DNA of 64,000 nucleotides from Nematostella vectensis (lineage: Eukaryota > Cnidaria > Anthozoa > Actiniaria > Edwardsiidae). Below, in pieces: positions 1 through 20,161 of the stretch (position 1 is the stretch's first letter; every line of letters begins with the position of its first letter). Position numbers and translations under genes: made by a program. The stretch covers positions 6,027,001-6,091,000 of the forward strand of contig NC_064039.1 in NCBI RefSeq assembly GCF_932526225.1, in the 5' to 3' direction. A model generated the notes under the pieces. It saw only the letters and a program-made list of their open reading frames with translations. It was not told the origin of the DNA and did not search any database.

Positions 1-207
1 CAATACAAAAAAAGACGAAAAAGCAGGAAACATAAAACGACAGGGAAGCGCCTAGGAACTAATTTTCCACTTGGAAGGCTGTCTCAACGACTGCGATAAA
101 AAGCAGGGATCAAAAACTCGTTTTTGAAAATATTGCCTCCTTTGTATTTAGATAGAATGGAAAGCAGAATCATCTAGAATACATGACAATGACAAACCGC
201 GGAGTAC

Positions 208-3200
208 CTCGCCTGGGTTAACCCCATAAATGTTTTTCATCGACCAGTTGAGAGCAACTGCATGACCGCCATTACGACGAACGATACCCTACAAGAAAGA
301 GGCAAAAGAAAATGGGTTACAGAAGCAGGAAAAATCCGCGCTAGTCAATGCGTTTTGATGAGTTTTTGTGAGATCCGTGTGATGCAGTAAAGAAATGGGA
401 CGCTGACAGTAGACTTGTGCTTTGGTCGAATGGGATTTGGATTATGATGTCACTAATTCAACTAGAAATTGATTACGTATGCGCGCGCATGAGCAACAAA
501 TCTGCTCGCGTACGCACAAAGTAGGGGCAAACATGACGCAAATTCGCCCAAGGTTTTTTCACACAGTTGTGTTTGATACATGCAGCTTATATTATTCATT
601 GTAAACACCACACACACGAAAAGAACAAAACTATATCGGTGAAAAAAACCTCCCGGAATAACGCCGAAATTATCTCCTACTTTTGGACTTGTATGTGTTA
701 CATCATTCGCTGTATTTGTCACATCTTTTATTCCGCATGTATATGACGGGGCGATTAGGTCCAACCATTCGATCTCTTACGGGGAGGTAACATTTCTCCC
801 GTTCAGTGTATTTTTTTGCGGCGATTTGGCTTATTATTGATTTTGTAATGTACAGGGCAAAATTAGTCAATGCTGATTGGCTTAGAGCGAGGGCATTTTT
901 TCTTAATTGAGGGCAAAATTACTTGTCTGCGATCGAACGCACGCACGCACTGAATTTTGCCCTTTTATGTCAAAAACACCATGAAATACATGTGTTCCTT
1001 GTAAAATTAGGGATTCATTACACTTATATTATCATAATTTTTCAGGGTTGCCCTCGCAGAAGACGGCTGGGAAATTACGGAAAACATTATAAAATCTCGT
1101 GAAATGAATCCCAAATTTTACTCGGCCCATGGCCCAACGCGCCCAACTTCCACTTGCCCAATATTTATATTTTTTTGCTTTTTACCTTGGGATCACCAGT
1201 CGTCCCTGAAGTGTAGAGTATATAAAGCGGATCCGTGGCCAGGACAGGTACGCAGTCATGGGGCTCCGCCCTCTCCATAACCTGGTCCCACGTGATGTCC
1301 CGCCCAGGAATGATGTCACCAGTGCACTGGGCGCATGAGATGCGAATAACAGATATTATATTTCTGGTAGAGAATGGTCTTTCAGGTCTCCCTAAGTATC
1401 ACCCTATTTTGTCTTTCTACAAGTATCACACTATGTCTGACTATGCAAATATCATACTTCCTGGTTAAGTATCACCCTACCTGGTTTTCCTGGTCAAGTA
1501 TCACCCTACCTGGTCTTCCTGGTCAAGTATCACCCTACCCTGTTTTTCTGGTCAAGTATCACCCTACCTGGTCTCCCTGGTCAAGTATCACCCTACCTGG
1601 TCTTACAGGTCAAGTATCACCCTACCTGGTCTTCCTGGTCAAGTATCACCCTACCTGGTCTTCCTGGACAAGTATCACCCTACCCTGTTTTCTGGTCAAG
1701 TATCACCCTACCTGATCTTCCTGGTCAAGTATCACCCTACCTGGTCTTCCTGGAAAAGTATCACCCTACCCTGTTTTTCTGGTCAAGTATCACCCTACCT
1801 GGTATTCCTGGTCAAGTATCACACTACCTGGTTTTCTTGGTCAAGTTTCACCCCACCTAGTCTTCCTGGTCAAGTTTCACCCTACCTGGTCTTCCTGGTC
1901 AAGTATCACACTACCTGGTTTCCTGGTCAAGTATCACCCTACCTGGTCTTCCTGGTCAAGTATCACCCTACCTGGTTTTCCTGGTTAAGTATCACTTTAC
2001 CTGGTCTTCCTGGTCAGGCATCATACTACCTGGTTTTCTTGGTTAAGTATCAACCTACATGGCCTTTTTGGTAAAGTATCACACTACCTGGTTTTCCTTG
2101 TTAATACCTGGTCTTGCTGGTTAAGTATAACCCTAGCAAGTCTTGGTCACACTACGTCTTTCAGATTAAGTCTCACCATACCTGGTCTTCCAGGTTAAGT
2201 ATCACACTACATCTTACTAGTCAAGGTTCTTATGACCTTCCTGGTCAAGCTTATCACTCTATATGGAGAACAGAACCTTGAACCTACCTGGTCTCTTTGG
2301 TAAAGCACTACTGTGGAGGGCTTGAATGAGGATATTTTGATTGCTTCATCAACTAAGGGTTTGTAGGTCACTATCCTGCTTGGTTCAATTCCACATGAAG
2401 CAGTTACAATAACTCTTGGCTGAAAACACAAAGAAACAGCAGATTGAGACAGAGGCTGTTGCCTGAAGTATAACCTATTTACTATCAAAACATCCTATCA
2501 ATAAATTGAGTTTGAGGACTTGTTTATAAGTGGGCTTGAGAGTAGGGTCTATTCTATACTAGATTAGCATGTGTTCAATAGGGTGATGAAAAACAATGTA
2601 AAACCAAACAAGATTTAATAAACATTTTCAATATTTTTACCTTCCTGCAAAATCTCTTAACCCAACTTCTTCCGAGGCACTGCTTGCCGGGAAAAACATT
2701 TACACAAACCACTTTATCCATAAACTAACAAGTTCTCAAATTTGTCATGCAATCCTCCTGATCAATATGATATGCAAAAAAAAAAAAAAAATAGTCCCTC
2801 CCTTTGTCCAGTCCCTGCTAATTACCTCTGCATGTTCTATTCTCCTTGCTAGCTCTGCTGCAGCAAATCCTCCAAAGACGACAGAGTGAATGGCACCAAT
2901 CCTAGCACAGGCTAACATAGCAATGACAGCCTGGAAATATACAAAGGATAATTTACATATCTAGCTCTATCCTCTAATTGTTTATCTCCCCATCTGTTTG
3001 ACTGAATGTCTATCTGCTCCACAAGGGGGGAGGGGAAGCACAATATAATTGCACCTATTTCTTTTTCTGGGGGGGATGGTACCTGGTGCTTGAAAATTGG
3101 CCAATTGTTATTCACAGTGATATGCAGTTTCATGTTTCATTGAACTTGAAACTTAATAAAGTATTAGATAAATTGTTAAAAAGTATTTTGTAGACTCTTG

Positions 3201-5370
3201 TGCAGCTGTTCTGGGTGTCAGTCAGTAACATGGGTAAGGGTGTTTTTTAGGGGGGTCTAAATTATTATTCAAATAAAGCACTGGGTTCCCTTCCTCCCTA
3301 ACATCTGACATGTCCATGACACCATCTGCCTGTACATCACAGTAGCGTACCTGTGGCACCATTGGCATGTAAATGACTACTCTGTCACCTTTGCCAACAT
3401 TCAAGCTATTCAATGCACCTGCAAATTTAGCAACCTGTTGACAAATGTAAAAACACAATTATTTACACACAATGAAGTTTAAATGTCCAGGAATTGTGAA
3501 GTTTGATGGTTTGACTTGCATAGCTTTTTGTTCTGGTAAGTTTCTCAGAGAATAAAAATGTCATTTAGGTATAACTGACTGTCGTGGAAAACCTAAAATG
3601 TCACACCACCAAAAAGAAAAGATGTTTTGCCCTCCCCCAACCCTGAAAATAAATTAGACACATAATTTTTTTAAGGAAATCATTAAAGACTGCTTAGAAA
3701 AGAAGGACTGAATGCAAATGTGCCACCCCCAAATATCCATGTATGGGGGTTGGGGGTGGGGGGGCGAAGAGGGGTATGTATGGGGGTGGGGGGTGAATAG
3801 GGGTATGTATGGGGGTGGGGGGCGAATTATGTAAATCCACCGATGCACTACATTTTCGGGCAAATCAGTGGATCCGCAGATATTTTTTCGATTAAAACTC
3901 ATTTAAAATCCGAAATTCAACTATCAAAGCAGTCAAAATCCGAAATCCGTGCCCAAATTGTCAACAGATCCTTGATCCGCCGTATTTACAAAATCCGCCA
4001 ATCAGCTGAACTAATCATCAAAATCCGTAATCCGTGAGCATTTCGGGGCCGAATCCACCGACCCGTGAACCTATTCCCCCCCCCCCCCCAAATGTATTGA
4101 CTGAACAAAAGACGGCAGAACAGAAGAGGAGGGGCCTAGAAATATTGTTGGGGGAGGGGGAGGGTGAGGGGGAAGGGCACTTTAACCTATGTAATCTAAG
4201 AATCCAAATATCTAAGTAGTAATCCATTTGATATTTGAAGGGGCTGGAAAAATTGGCTAGTGCAAGATGTCATTTTTGCTGTCCAATTTGGCAGATTTTT
4301 TTTTCTCCTTATGTATTTTTTTTTCATTGCCATCTGTACATTTTCCTCTTTCTTCTCTTTCACAATTTTTTTTTTTTTGGGGGGGGGGGGATCTCCGCTA
4401 TCACCCCCAGCCCTCTCCCTCACAAAGATGGCTCACCCCTATCACATTGCTTTACCTGTGGTTGTTGACATCACCCCTCCCTTGATACACTGACATTTAT
4501 ATATATATAAATACTAAAGGCAATAGAGAACCTGTTAAACTATTATGCCGAGTTAAGACCATATACTAAACTAAAATAAGGTTCATGATGAAAGGAGAGC
4601 ATATACTCAAAACAGTTCTCCAAGGCTTTGGAGCTTCTGCCTTTGACCTCTCTTGAGCACTAGAGTGGATAGGCTTCGCTTTAATCTCTTCCAAAAGTCC
4701 TTATTTACATCTAAAACACTCACCAGTCGCTGCAAGTTTTGATACGAATACATCTCGATCTTGCCCGAAACAGGGCTGTCATAGATCAAAGCTATTCTGC
4801 CACCGATTCCATTCTCTATGTGCCGATCGAGGCAATTGAAACAAGTGTTCAATTCTCCTCCGGGAAACCTACAATAAATACAACAAATCGAAGTTTGCAA
4901 AACCATGTAAATAAGAACGTGAAACGTGCGTGAAATCTCATAAGACATACACGTAATCTTAATCTTGAGATGATTACAACGAGAACGAAGACGGATATCA
5001 TTAGTTGTACAAACTGCAGTAAACTGATACAGCGCAAAGCACGAATCATGCATATCTAAATAACTCGAACCCACCATTTTGTGAAGGGTGGTGTAGCGTT
5101 ATCAACAACCTTGGTGTACGGCTTGTACCAGTCAATGCCTTGTGCCACGTCATCCCAGAAACCTTCCGGATCTTCCACAGACTGTTTAAACGCCTCATCG
5201 TATGTATAAGCCTTGTCAACTTTCCGACTAGCTGCAGACGTGTGCAGAAGCTGTGAACTGGCTTTCGAGCAGTTGAATGGCTTTGTTGAGGTTTTGAGAT
5301 GGGGGTGCAAATTGCGCGATAGAACCCGGGCAAGTGCTGAGCATCGATAAGTGCAGATAGCTCGAAGCAT
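208..5370 (-). CDS. ACSS3: ACSS3, mitochondrial short-chain acyl-CoA synthetase (5' seven exons; 3' part off window)
   Basis: Predicted to activate short-chain fatty acids (propionate in mammals) to acyl-CoA with ATP in the mitochondrial matrix. Exons on the minus strand: 5370-5075, 4868-4724, 3434-3351, 2930-2826, 2419-2288, 1326-1186, 288-208. They sum to 984 nt (328 codons) and every junction is in phase with GT-AG borders. The start at 5370 gives [19 protein letters not shown], an Arg-rich presequence without acidic residues, which suits a transit peptide. The ACSS-type N-terminal region contains [11 protein letters not shown]. It is followed by [14 protein letters not shown] and [20 protein letters not shown]. 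The ATP-binding motif [11 protein letters not shown] spans the 1186-1326 and 208-288 exons. The Asp before PKG replaces the Leu I recall in human ACSS3. The segment [11 protein letters not shown] near residue 225 is what separates ACSS3 from ACSS1/2. The catalytic second half lies left of position 208. Certain as an ACSS-family gene, very likely ACSS3. Confidence 0.93.
1380..2235 (-). repeat. 29-bp minisatellite in the ACSS3 intron, starting near the upstream exon's 5' splice site
   Basis: Tandem repeat of roughly 29 bp with plus-strand core AGTATCACCCTACCTGGTC, in roughly 20 or more imperfect copies. On the coding (minus) strand each good unit carries AGACCAGGTAGG. The exon ending at 2288 finishes with the same twelve bases across its exon/intron border (AGACCAG, then GTAGG). 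The array therefore looks like amplification of the functional 5' splice site. Copies near the exon (2100-2235) are the most degenerate. Confidence 0.9.
3720..3835 (+). repeat. Short G-rich tandem repeat with G-quadruplex potential
   Basis: About three copies of a roughly 30 bp unit built on GTATGTATGGGGGTGGGGGG sit in an ACSS3 intron. The runs of five to seven G on the plus strand could form a quadruplex in DNA. They lie opposite the transcribed RNA, which is C-rich here. No coding potential is apparent. Confidence 0.7.
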
Positions 5371-5887
5371 GGTTGTAGCGTAGTGTAGCTAAAGGGATAT
5401 TTGGAGCTTGTTACAGGGTAAGATCTTTGAGACACTATACTCATACGTGACAAAGAGCACCACTTCGTCTTGTTTGCATGCTATGTACGTGACCTTTTGG
5501 TGACATTAAGCTATTCAGCCTTGACATCCCATTCAAGGACAAAAGATTTGCGAGTAACGCCAGATAAACAATCTTTACCTGCACACTGTCACAAATTGTA
5601 TTCTCTTTCACAAAGGTGCAAAGGTAGAAAAACGTGTGTGGAAACCGGGTCACACAGCAAATGTGTTTTGGCGGGTGTAAAGGTTTAGGGAAAAATACAA
5701 ATATCGATAAAATGTAAAACGATAAACCAAATAAAAATGTGGTGGCAAACAAAAAATGCGCGGATATTTTCACGTCTACAGTGAGGTAATTTAGCCCATA
5801 ATCATGGACCAAATCAGCGTCACTAAAAGGTTCTCGCACGACCGAAAACCCGAACGAGCGGCGAACGGATGTAGAGTAGCTGCCTGA

Positions 5888-6005
5888 TGCCGGTTCCTGA
5901 AAGGCTGGATAAAGTTAACTGTTGTATAGGATTTGTTCCGGATTTATCCGTTGAATAAGCATTTATCTACAGATAACTCTTATCTGGCCGTCTAGGAACC
6001 GGCCC
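5888..6005. mobile_element. MITE-like inverted-repeat element, about 118 bp
   Basis: The left end GCCGGTTCCT (5889-5898) is matched by its reverse complement AGGAACCGGC (5994-6003). The similarity continues inward through GGATAA and GTTA blocks on both sides. Such short palindromic elements without an open frame are typical of non-autonomous DNA transposons. No target duplication is clear. It shares the theme of a CCTAG/GGAACC edge with the element at 18461-18583. Confidence 0.6.
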
Positions 6006-6350
6006 CTGGGCGCGACCAACTAGCAGGAGCTTGCGAGCCGGTAATGTGCAGGGTCAACGATAGCACGAGTTCTGAGTCAAAAGTGGCCATTCACCCAGCT
6101 CTCTCCGTGACGAATTAAGTAACACAGACCGTGTAAAATACAACAAGAAACTTGAGAAAAAATATTTTATTTGTTGCAAGGTCCATTTTGGTTTGATACT
6201 TCCGATAGGCGATTTGCACAAAGAAATAACGTGACTTTTTGTGTGTCAAACCCGCGCGCGCCCGGCTTTTAGCGGGAAAATAACAACAACCAAAAGCAGC
6301 TTATTCAGAGCATCAGCCACATAGTATCTTTGGCAGAAAGGGCCTTTTTT

Positions 6351-6605
6351 ATACACCTATTTCAATAAACGTTGTCAGTGTAAAAGGCCAATGGCAAATT
6401 GGCAAATGGCAGTTCTAAGACCAATAACTGCTTATAGGTTTAATTATTTGTAAGAATAAAGATGATAAGTAATATAATCGCAGAAATTATCCGCATTTTC
6501 GTACATTCAGTAGAAATCTGACGAGTTCCACGCTGGTTCCATGTTTTTTTTTATAGGAAAACTGCCATTCGACAATCGCCATTTGCCGTACACCACTGAT
6601 TTTTG
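6351..6605. mobile_element. Palindromic element, same family as 19797-20050
   Basis: The left edge TACACCTATTTCAATAAACG, followed by GGCAAATGGCAGTTCTAAGACC, matches the edges of the element at 19797-20050. The right part, read as reverse complement, again contains GGCAAATGGCGATTG followed by GAATGGCAGTT. The core is AT-rich without coding content. It is a dispersed foldback element, present twice in this window. Confidence 0.6.
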
Positions 6606-6971
6606 GTTAGTGTGAGTTGCCCATCATTTACAATTTTCGTTTCTTGCAATTTTCATCAGAAGTGTGTAACACCGGATTATTCACATATCTCGCCATCACT
6701 ACCCTCCGCTGCTACTCCTGCGAAGCGAATACAACCACAGAGCTCTCAATCTGCCATTAACCTGGTAAATAGCCAAGGCAACACGGTGATCAGATATTAG
6801 TTGTCAATCAGATGGCTGTGTCGCAGGTCTGGCAATGTGTTGGAAAGCATGTTCGAGGAGTAGAATTCACCACTTGCTCCCCCACGGCACCCTGCCACGT
6901 GACATGTGACGTCGCTACCACGAGGGTATCACGTGATGTTGTGTGCTTTGCTGTTGCCGTCACGCGAGTTA

Positions 6972-17744
<10,773 letters not shown>

Positions 17745-17852
17745 GATCTTTGATCACCCAGAAGCCGTCTTTTTTTAACCCCAACTCAAGTCGAGATATA
17801 ACTGAGAGCAATTGAAAGTACGGAAAGTACTTGGGTTGAAATCAGAGATCGA

Positions 17853-17867
17853 AAAATGGCGGGAACC
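17853..17867 (-). promoter_or_regulatory. Candidate E2F site upstream of POLD1
   Basis: GGCGGGAA at 17858-17865, read on the gene's strand as TTCCCGCC, matches the E2F core (TTSSCGC type). It lies about 115 bp upstream of the POLD1 start codon. Replication genes including POLD1 are classic E2F targets in animals, so position and gene identity both fit. The site is short, so chance occurrence is possible. Confidence 0.5.
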
Positions 17868-18345
17868 AAACAATGACGAATGATGCTATTATCACCAATA
17901 CCAGAAGATACCGCTGGTCCATACTTGGCTAAGGAATCTAAGCGCTAGATATATGGCCCCTGGGATGAACTGACAGGGAAGAATTTGTTAAAACTATTAA
18001 ACAAACATCAAAATACTGTAACAATAAAGTAACAGTAACAGGTGTGTCTTAATGTTTCTCTACTGTCGAAATGTTTGAGAAATCGGCCCAAAATTTGTGG
18101 CGATTATAACTATATACACCTTTTTCAAATAAGGTTGCACTCGGAGAATGTGTCGTAACCAGAGTGCTTCATGGATATCAAATAAATAAAAAATAAGCGT
18201 AAATAAAAGCAAACACGGGCGTAGAAAGCCTTAGCATTCTTGGTTATGTACCTCTAAACGTTCACATGGCGTCCAGAGACCAGTTACCCATGAACCACTG
18301 CGGGTTACATTCTCACTTCCCCGGTCCGTCCGACAACCTCATCTT

Positions 18346-18734
18346 AGTTTACCATTTAATCGGAAATTGTACTTCTGGTTATTTTGTAAATGGTACAGAT
18401 TCCTCTCACTGGAAAATTTCCGGAAAATGTGGAATTGCTTGAGAAGTAGTCGACTTTCACCGGGGATACCTAGAAAGCAGGTTAGCACTAACCCAGGATA
18501 AATACGGCTATCTCAGCTTTTGATTGGATAAAAAGGGCTTTTATCCCTGGATTAGCGTTAACCTGCTTTCTAGGAACCCGGCCCTTGGCCCCAAAAGTAG
18601 AATTTCTGGGTACAGCAGCAAATGGTACATGACTCAACCCGGAAATTCTGGAATATAGGAACCTTTTTATTACCATTATGGCCTCCCGGAACTGGGATCT
18701 CATTTCGGAATTTCCGATTAGATGGTAAACAACT
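18346..18734. mobile_element. Inverted-repeat element with a second element nested inside
   Basis: AGTTTACCATTTAATCGG at 18346 and CCGATTAGATGGTAAAC ending near 18730 are inverted copies. Flanking similarity runs inward through GGAAATT. The inner part holds a separate palindromic element (18461-18583). The arrangement suggests one MITE inserted into another. Neither has a coding region. Confidence 0.55.
18461..18583. mobile_element. MITE-like element, about 123 bp, nested
   Basis: CCTAGAAAGCAGGTTA (18469-18484) is matched by TAACCTGCTTTCTAGG (18559-18574) with no mismatch. GGATAAA-like blocks follow on both sides. The short centre is AT-rich. This is a typical foldback structure. Confidence 0.7.
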
Positions 18735-18754
18735 AGGCTTGGAACTAGCACTTA

Positions 18755-19196
18755 GTCCAGCCAATCTACGAAAATTTATAGCCGAACCTAAAAGTAATTG
18801 CAACACAAATTTTATTGTGTAATGATAAGAAAAGACATTCTAAACAACACCCCAAAAGTTTCTCAAAGTTCTCTTGGGGAACATCTCGAAATTTGACAAT
18901 AAACAACTTCTTTTGTCGGCCATCTTGAATTCTTTTGTTATTCATGAGCGCACTGGCAGAGCGATGTCTCGCCGAGAGCTTGCGGTTTGCGTAAGGCTTG
19001 TGCGCCATAAATAACAATAGAATACAAGATTAATGACAAAAGAAATGGTTTATTGTTAAATTACGAGATGTTCCCCAAATAGAACTTTGGATAACTTTTG
19101 GAAAGTTATTAAGGACATGCTACTCTATAATTCATTTCAGACCGAAATCATTTTGTGTTGCAATTACTTTTAGGTTAAACATTAGATTGACTGGAC
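18755..19196. mobile_element. TIR element with TTA flanks, same family as 43870-45060
   Basis: The ends are GTCCAGCCAATCTACG and its inverted partner, which reads GTCCAGTCAATCTAATG. Both continue to ACCTAAAAGTAATTGCAACACAAA. TTA stands on both outer sides (18752-18754 and 19197-19199), a likely 3-bp target duplication. The 442 bp body has no transposase frame, so it is non-autonomous. It lies between POLD1 and CECR2. Confidence 0.75.
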
Positions 19197-19199
19197 TTA

Positions 19200-19796
19200 C
19201 TTCGTAACGAAATCTATCAATGTCCTCATGTTCAAGGCTCTAGAACTACGGTACATTCTCACTCATTTAAATATAATAAATCAAAACAGAGTTAATCTCT
19301 AATGATATAGAGTTCGTTTTATTATTAAAGACAAATTCTGTGAAACATAGTTAATATATCGTATAGCCCCTGAGGATGCTTTCTGAAGATTGTTTACCTA
19401 TAAACTTTTAGAATTCTGGACTACTTTACAATCAGCTCTGGAATGGAAAGTATAAATATATGTATATAAAGGTAGAAAATAAATATCAAAAAGGATCTCA
19501 TTATCAAATAATTTCTCAGTTACAGTACATAGAAAAGACCAGCAGAAGTATTATATAACACGATGCGAAAGTTGATCAACAAATATTTTTCTCTAAGAAG
19601 CTAAGATTTGAAGAGAATTGCGTGACATTAGAGCCACAAAATCAGGTAGTGATTGTCGCCACTGTTTTGTACATGTTAATTCCATTCCAACAAATCATTA
19701 TTTATCCAGCAAAAAAAATTTATACAACACACACACAAACAAACAAAAAATAAACTAGACACTGAAACAGATTGATGTAGAACAAGGCACATGAAT
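19200..19796. other. Intergenic AT-rich stretch, nothing recognised
   Basis: Between the TIR element and the palindromic element downstream of CECR2. No open frame, array or inverted repeat was seen. Confidence 0.4.
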
Positions 19797-20050
19797 ACAC
19801 CTATTTTACAAAAGGTTGCCAGTGCAAATGGCGAATGTCAAATGGTAAATGGCTTATGGGTACTAATTTATCAGTAAAATTAAAGGTGTTAAAAGTCCAG
19901 CAATGCCAGAGCCAAGTAGTGGTAACCATTAATGGAGAATTGTTTTGATTTATCCATATTTTTCGAGGCGCATGGTTACTTTCGGTCATAGAACTGCCAT
20001 TTGCCAATCGCCATTTGCACTGACAACCTTTATTGAAATTGGTGTATATT
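19797..20050. mobile_element. Palindromic element downstream of the CECR2 stop, may supply its polyA signal
   Basis: The left edge CACCTATTTTACAAAAGGTTG is mirrored by the right edge, which reads CACCAATTTCAATAAAGGTTG in reverse complement. GTGCAAATGGCGA blocks follow on both sides. On the minus strand the right arm contains AATAAA (20029-20034), about 130 bp after the CECR2 stop codon, so the element may provide the polyadenylation signal. Same family as 6351-6605. Confidence 0.7.
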
Positions 20051-20161
20051 CAAATAGGTGAAGACAGTTCAACACATGTTCCGACTATAGCTTTGAGTTG
20101 GCATTGTAATCTATTTTGCAGCTTTATGCATTTTTCAAAAAAAATATTGATGGGTATACTG

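Larger units (their letters stand above)
5371..6971. other. Intergenic region between ACSS3 (5' end) and POLD1 (3' end)
   Basis: About 1.6 kb separates the ACSS3 start codon from the POLD1 stop codon; both genes are on the minus strand. It must hold the ACSS3 promoter and the POLD1 3' UTR. Two inverted-repeat elements occupy it (5888-6005 and 6351-6605, listed separately). I see no convincing TATA box or conserved open frame. The short open frames here show no family resemblance. Confidence 0.6.

Noticed and set aside
855-966. Possible MITE with GGGCAAAATTA/TGAATTTTGCCC ends
   Set aside because: Only about ten bases of inverted match and no flank duplication; too weak to call.
1374-1715. Open frame with repeated VKYHPTW in the ACSS3 intron
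   Set aside because: Minisatellite artefact, on the strand opposite the gene.
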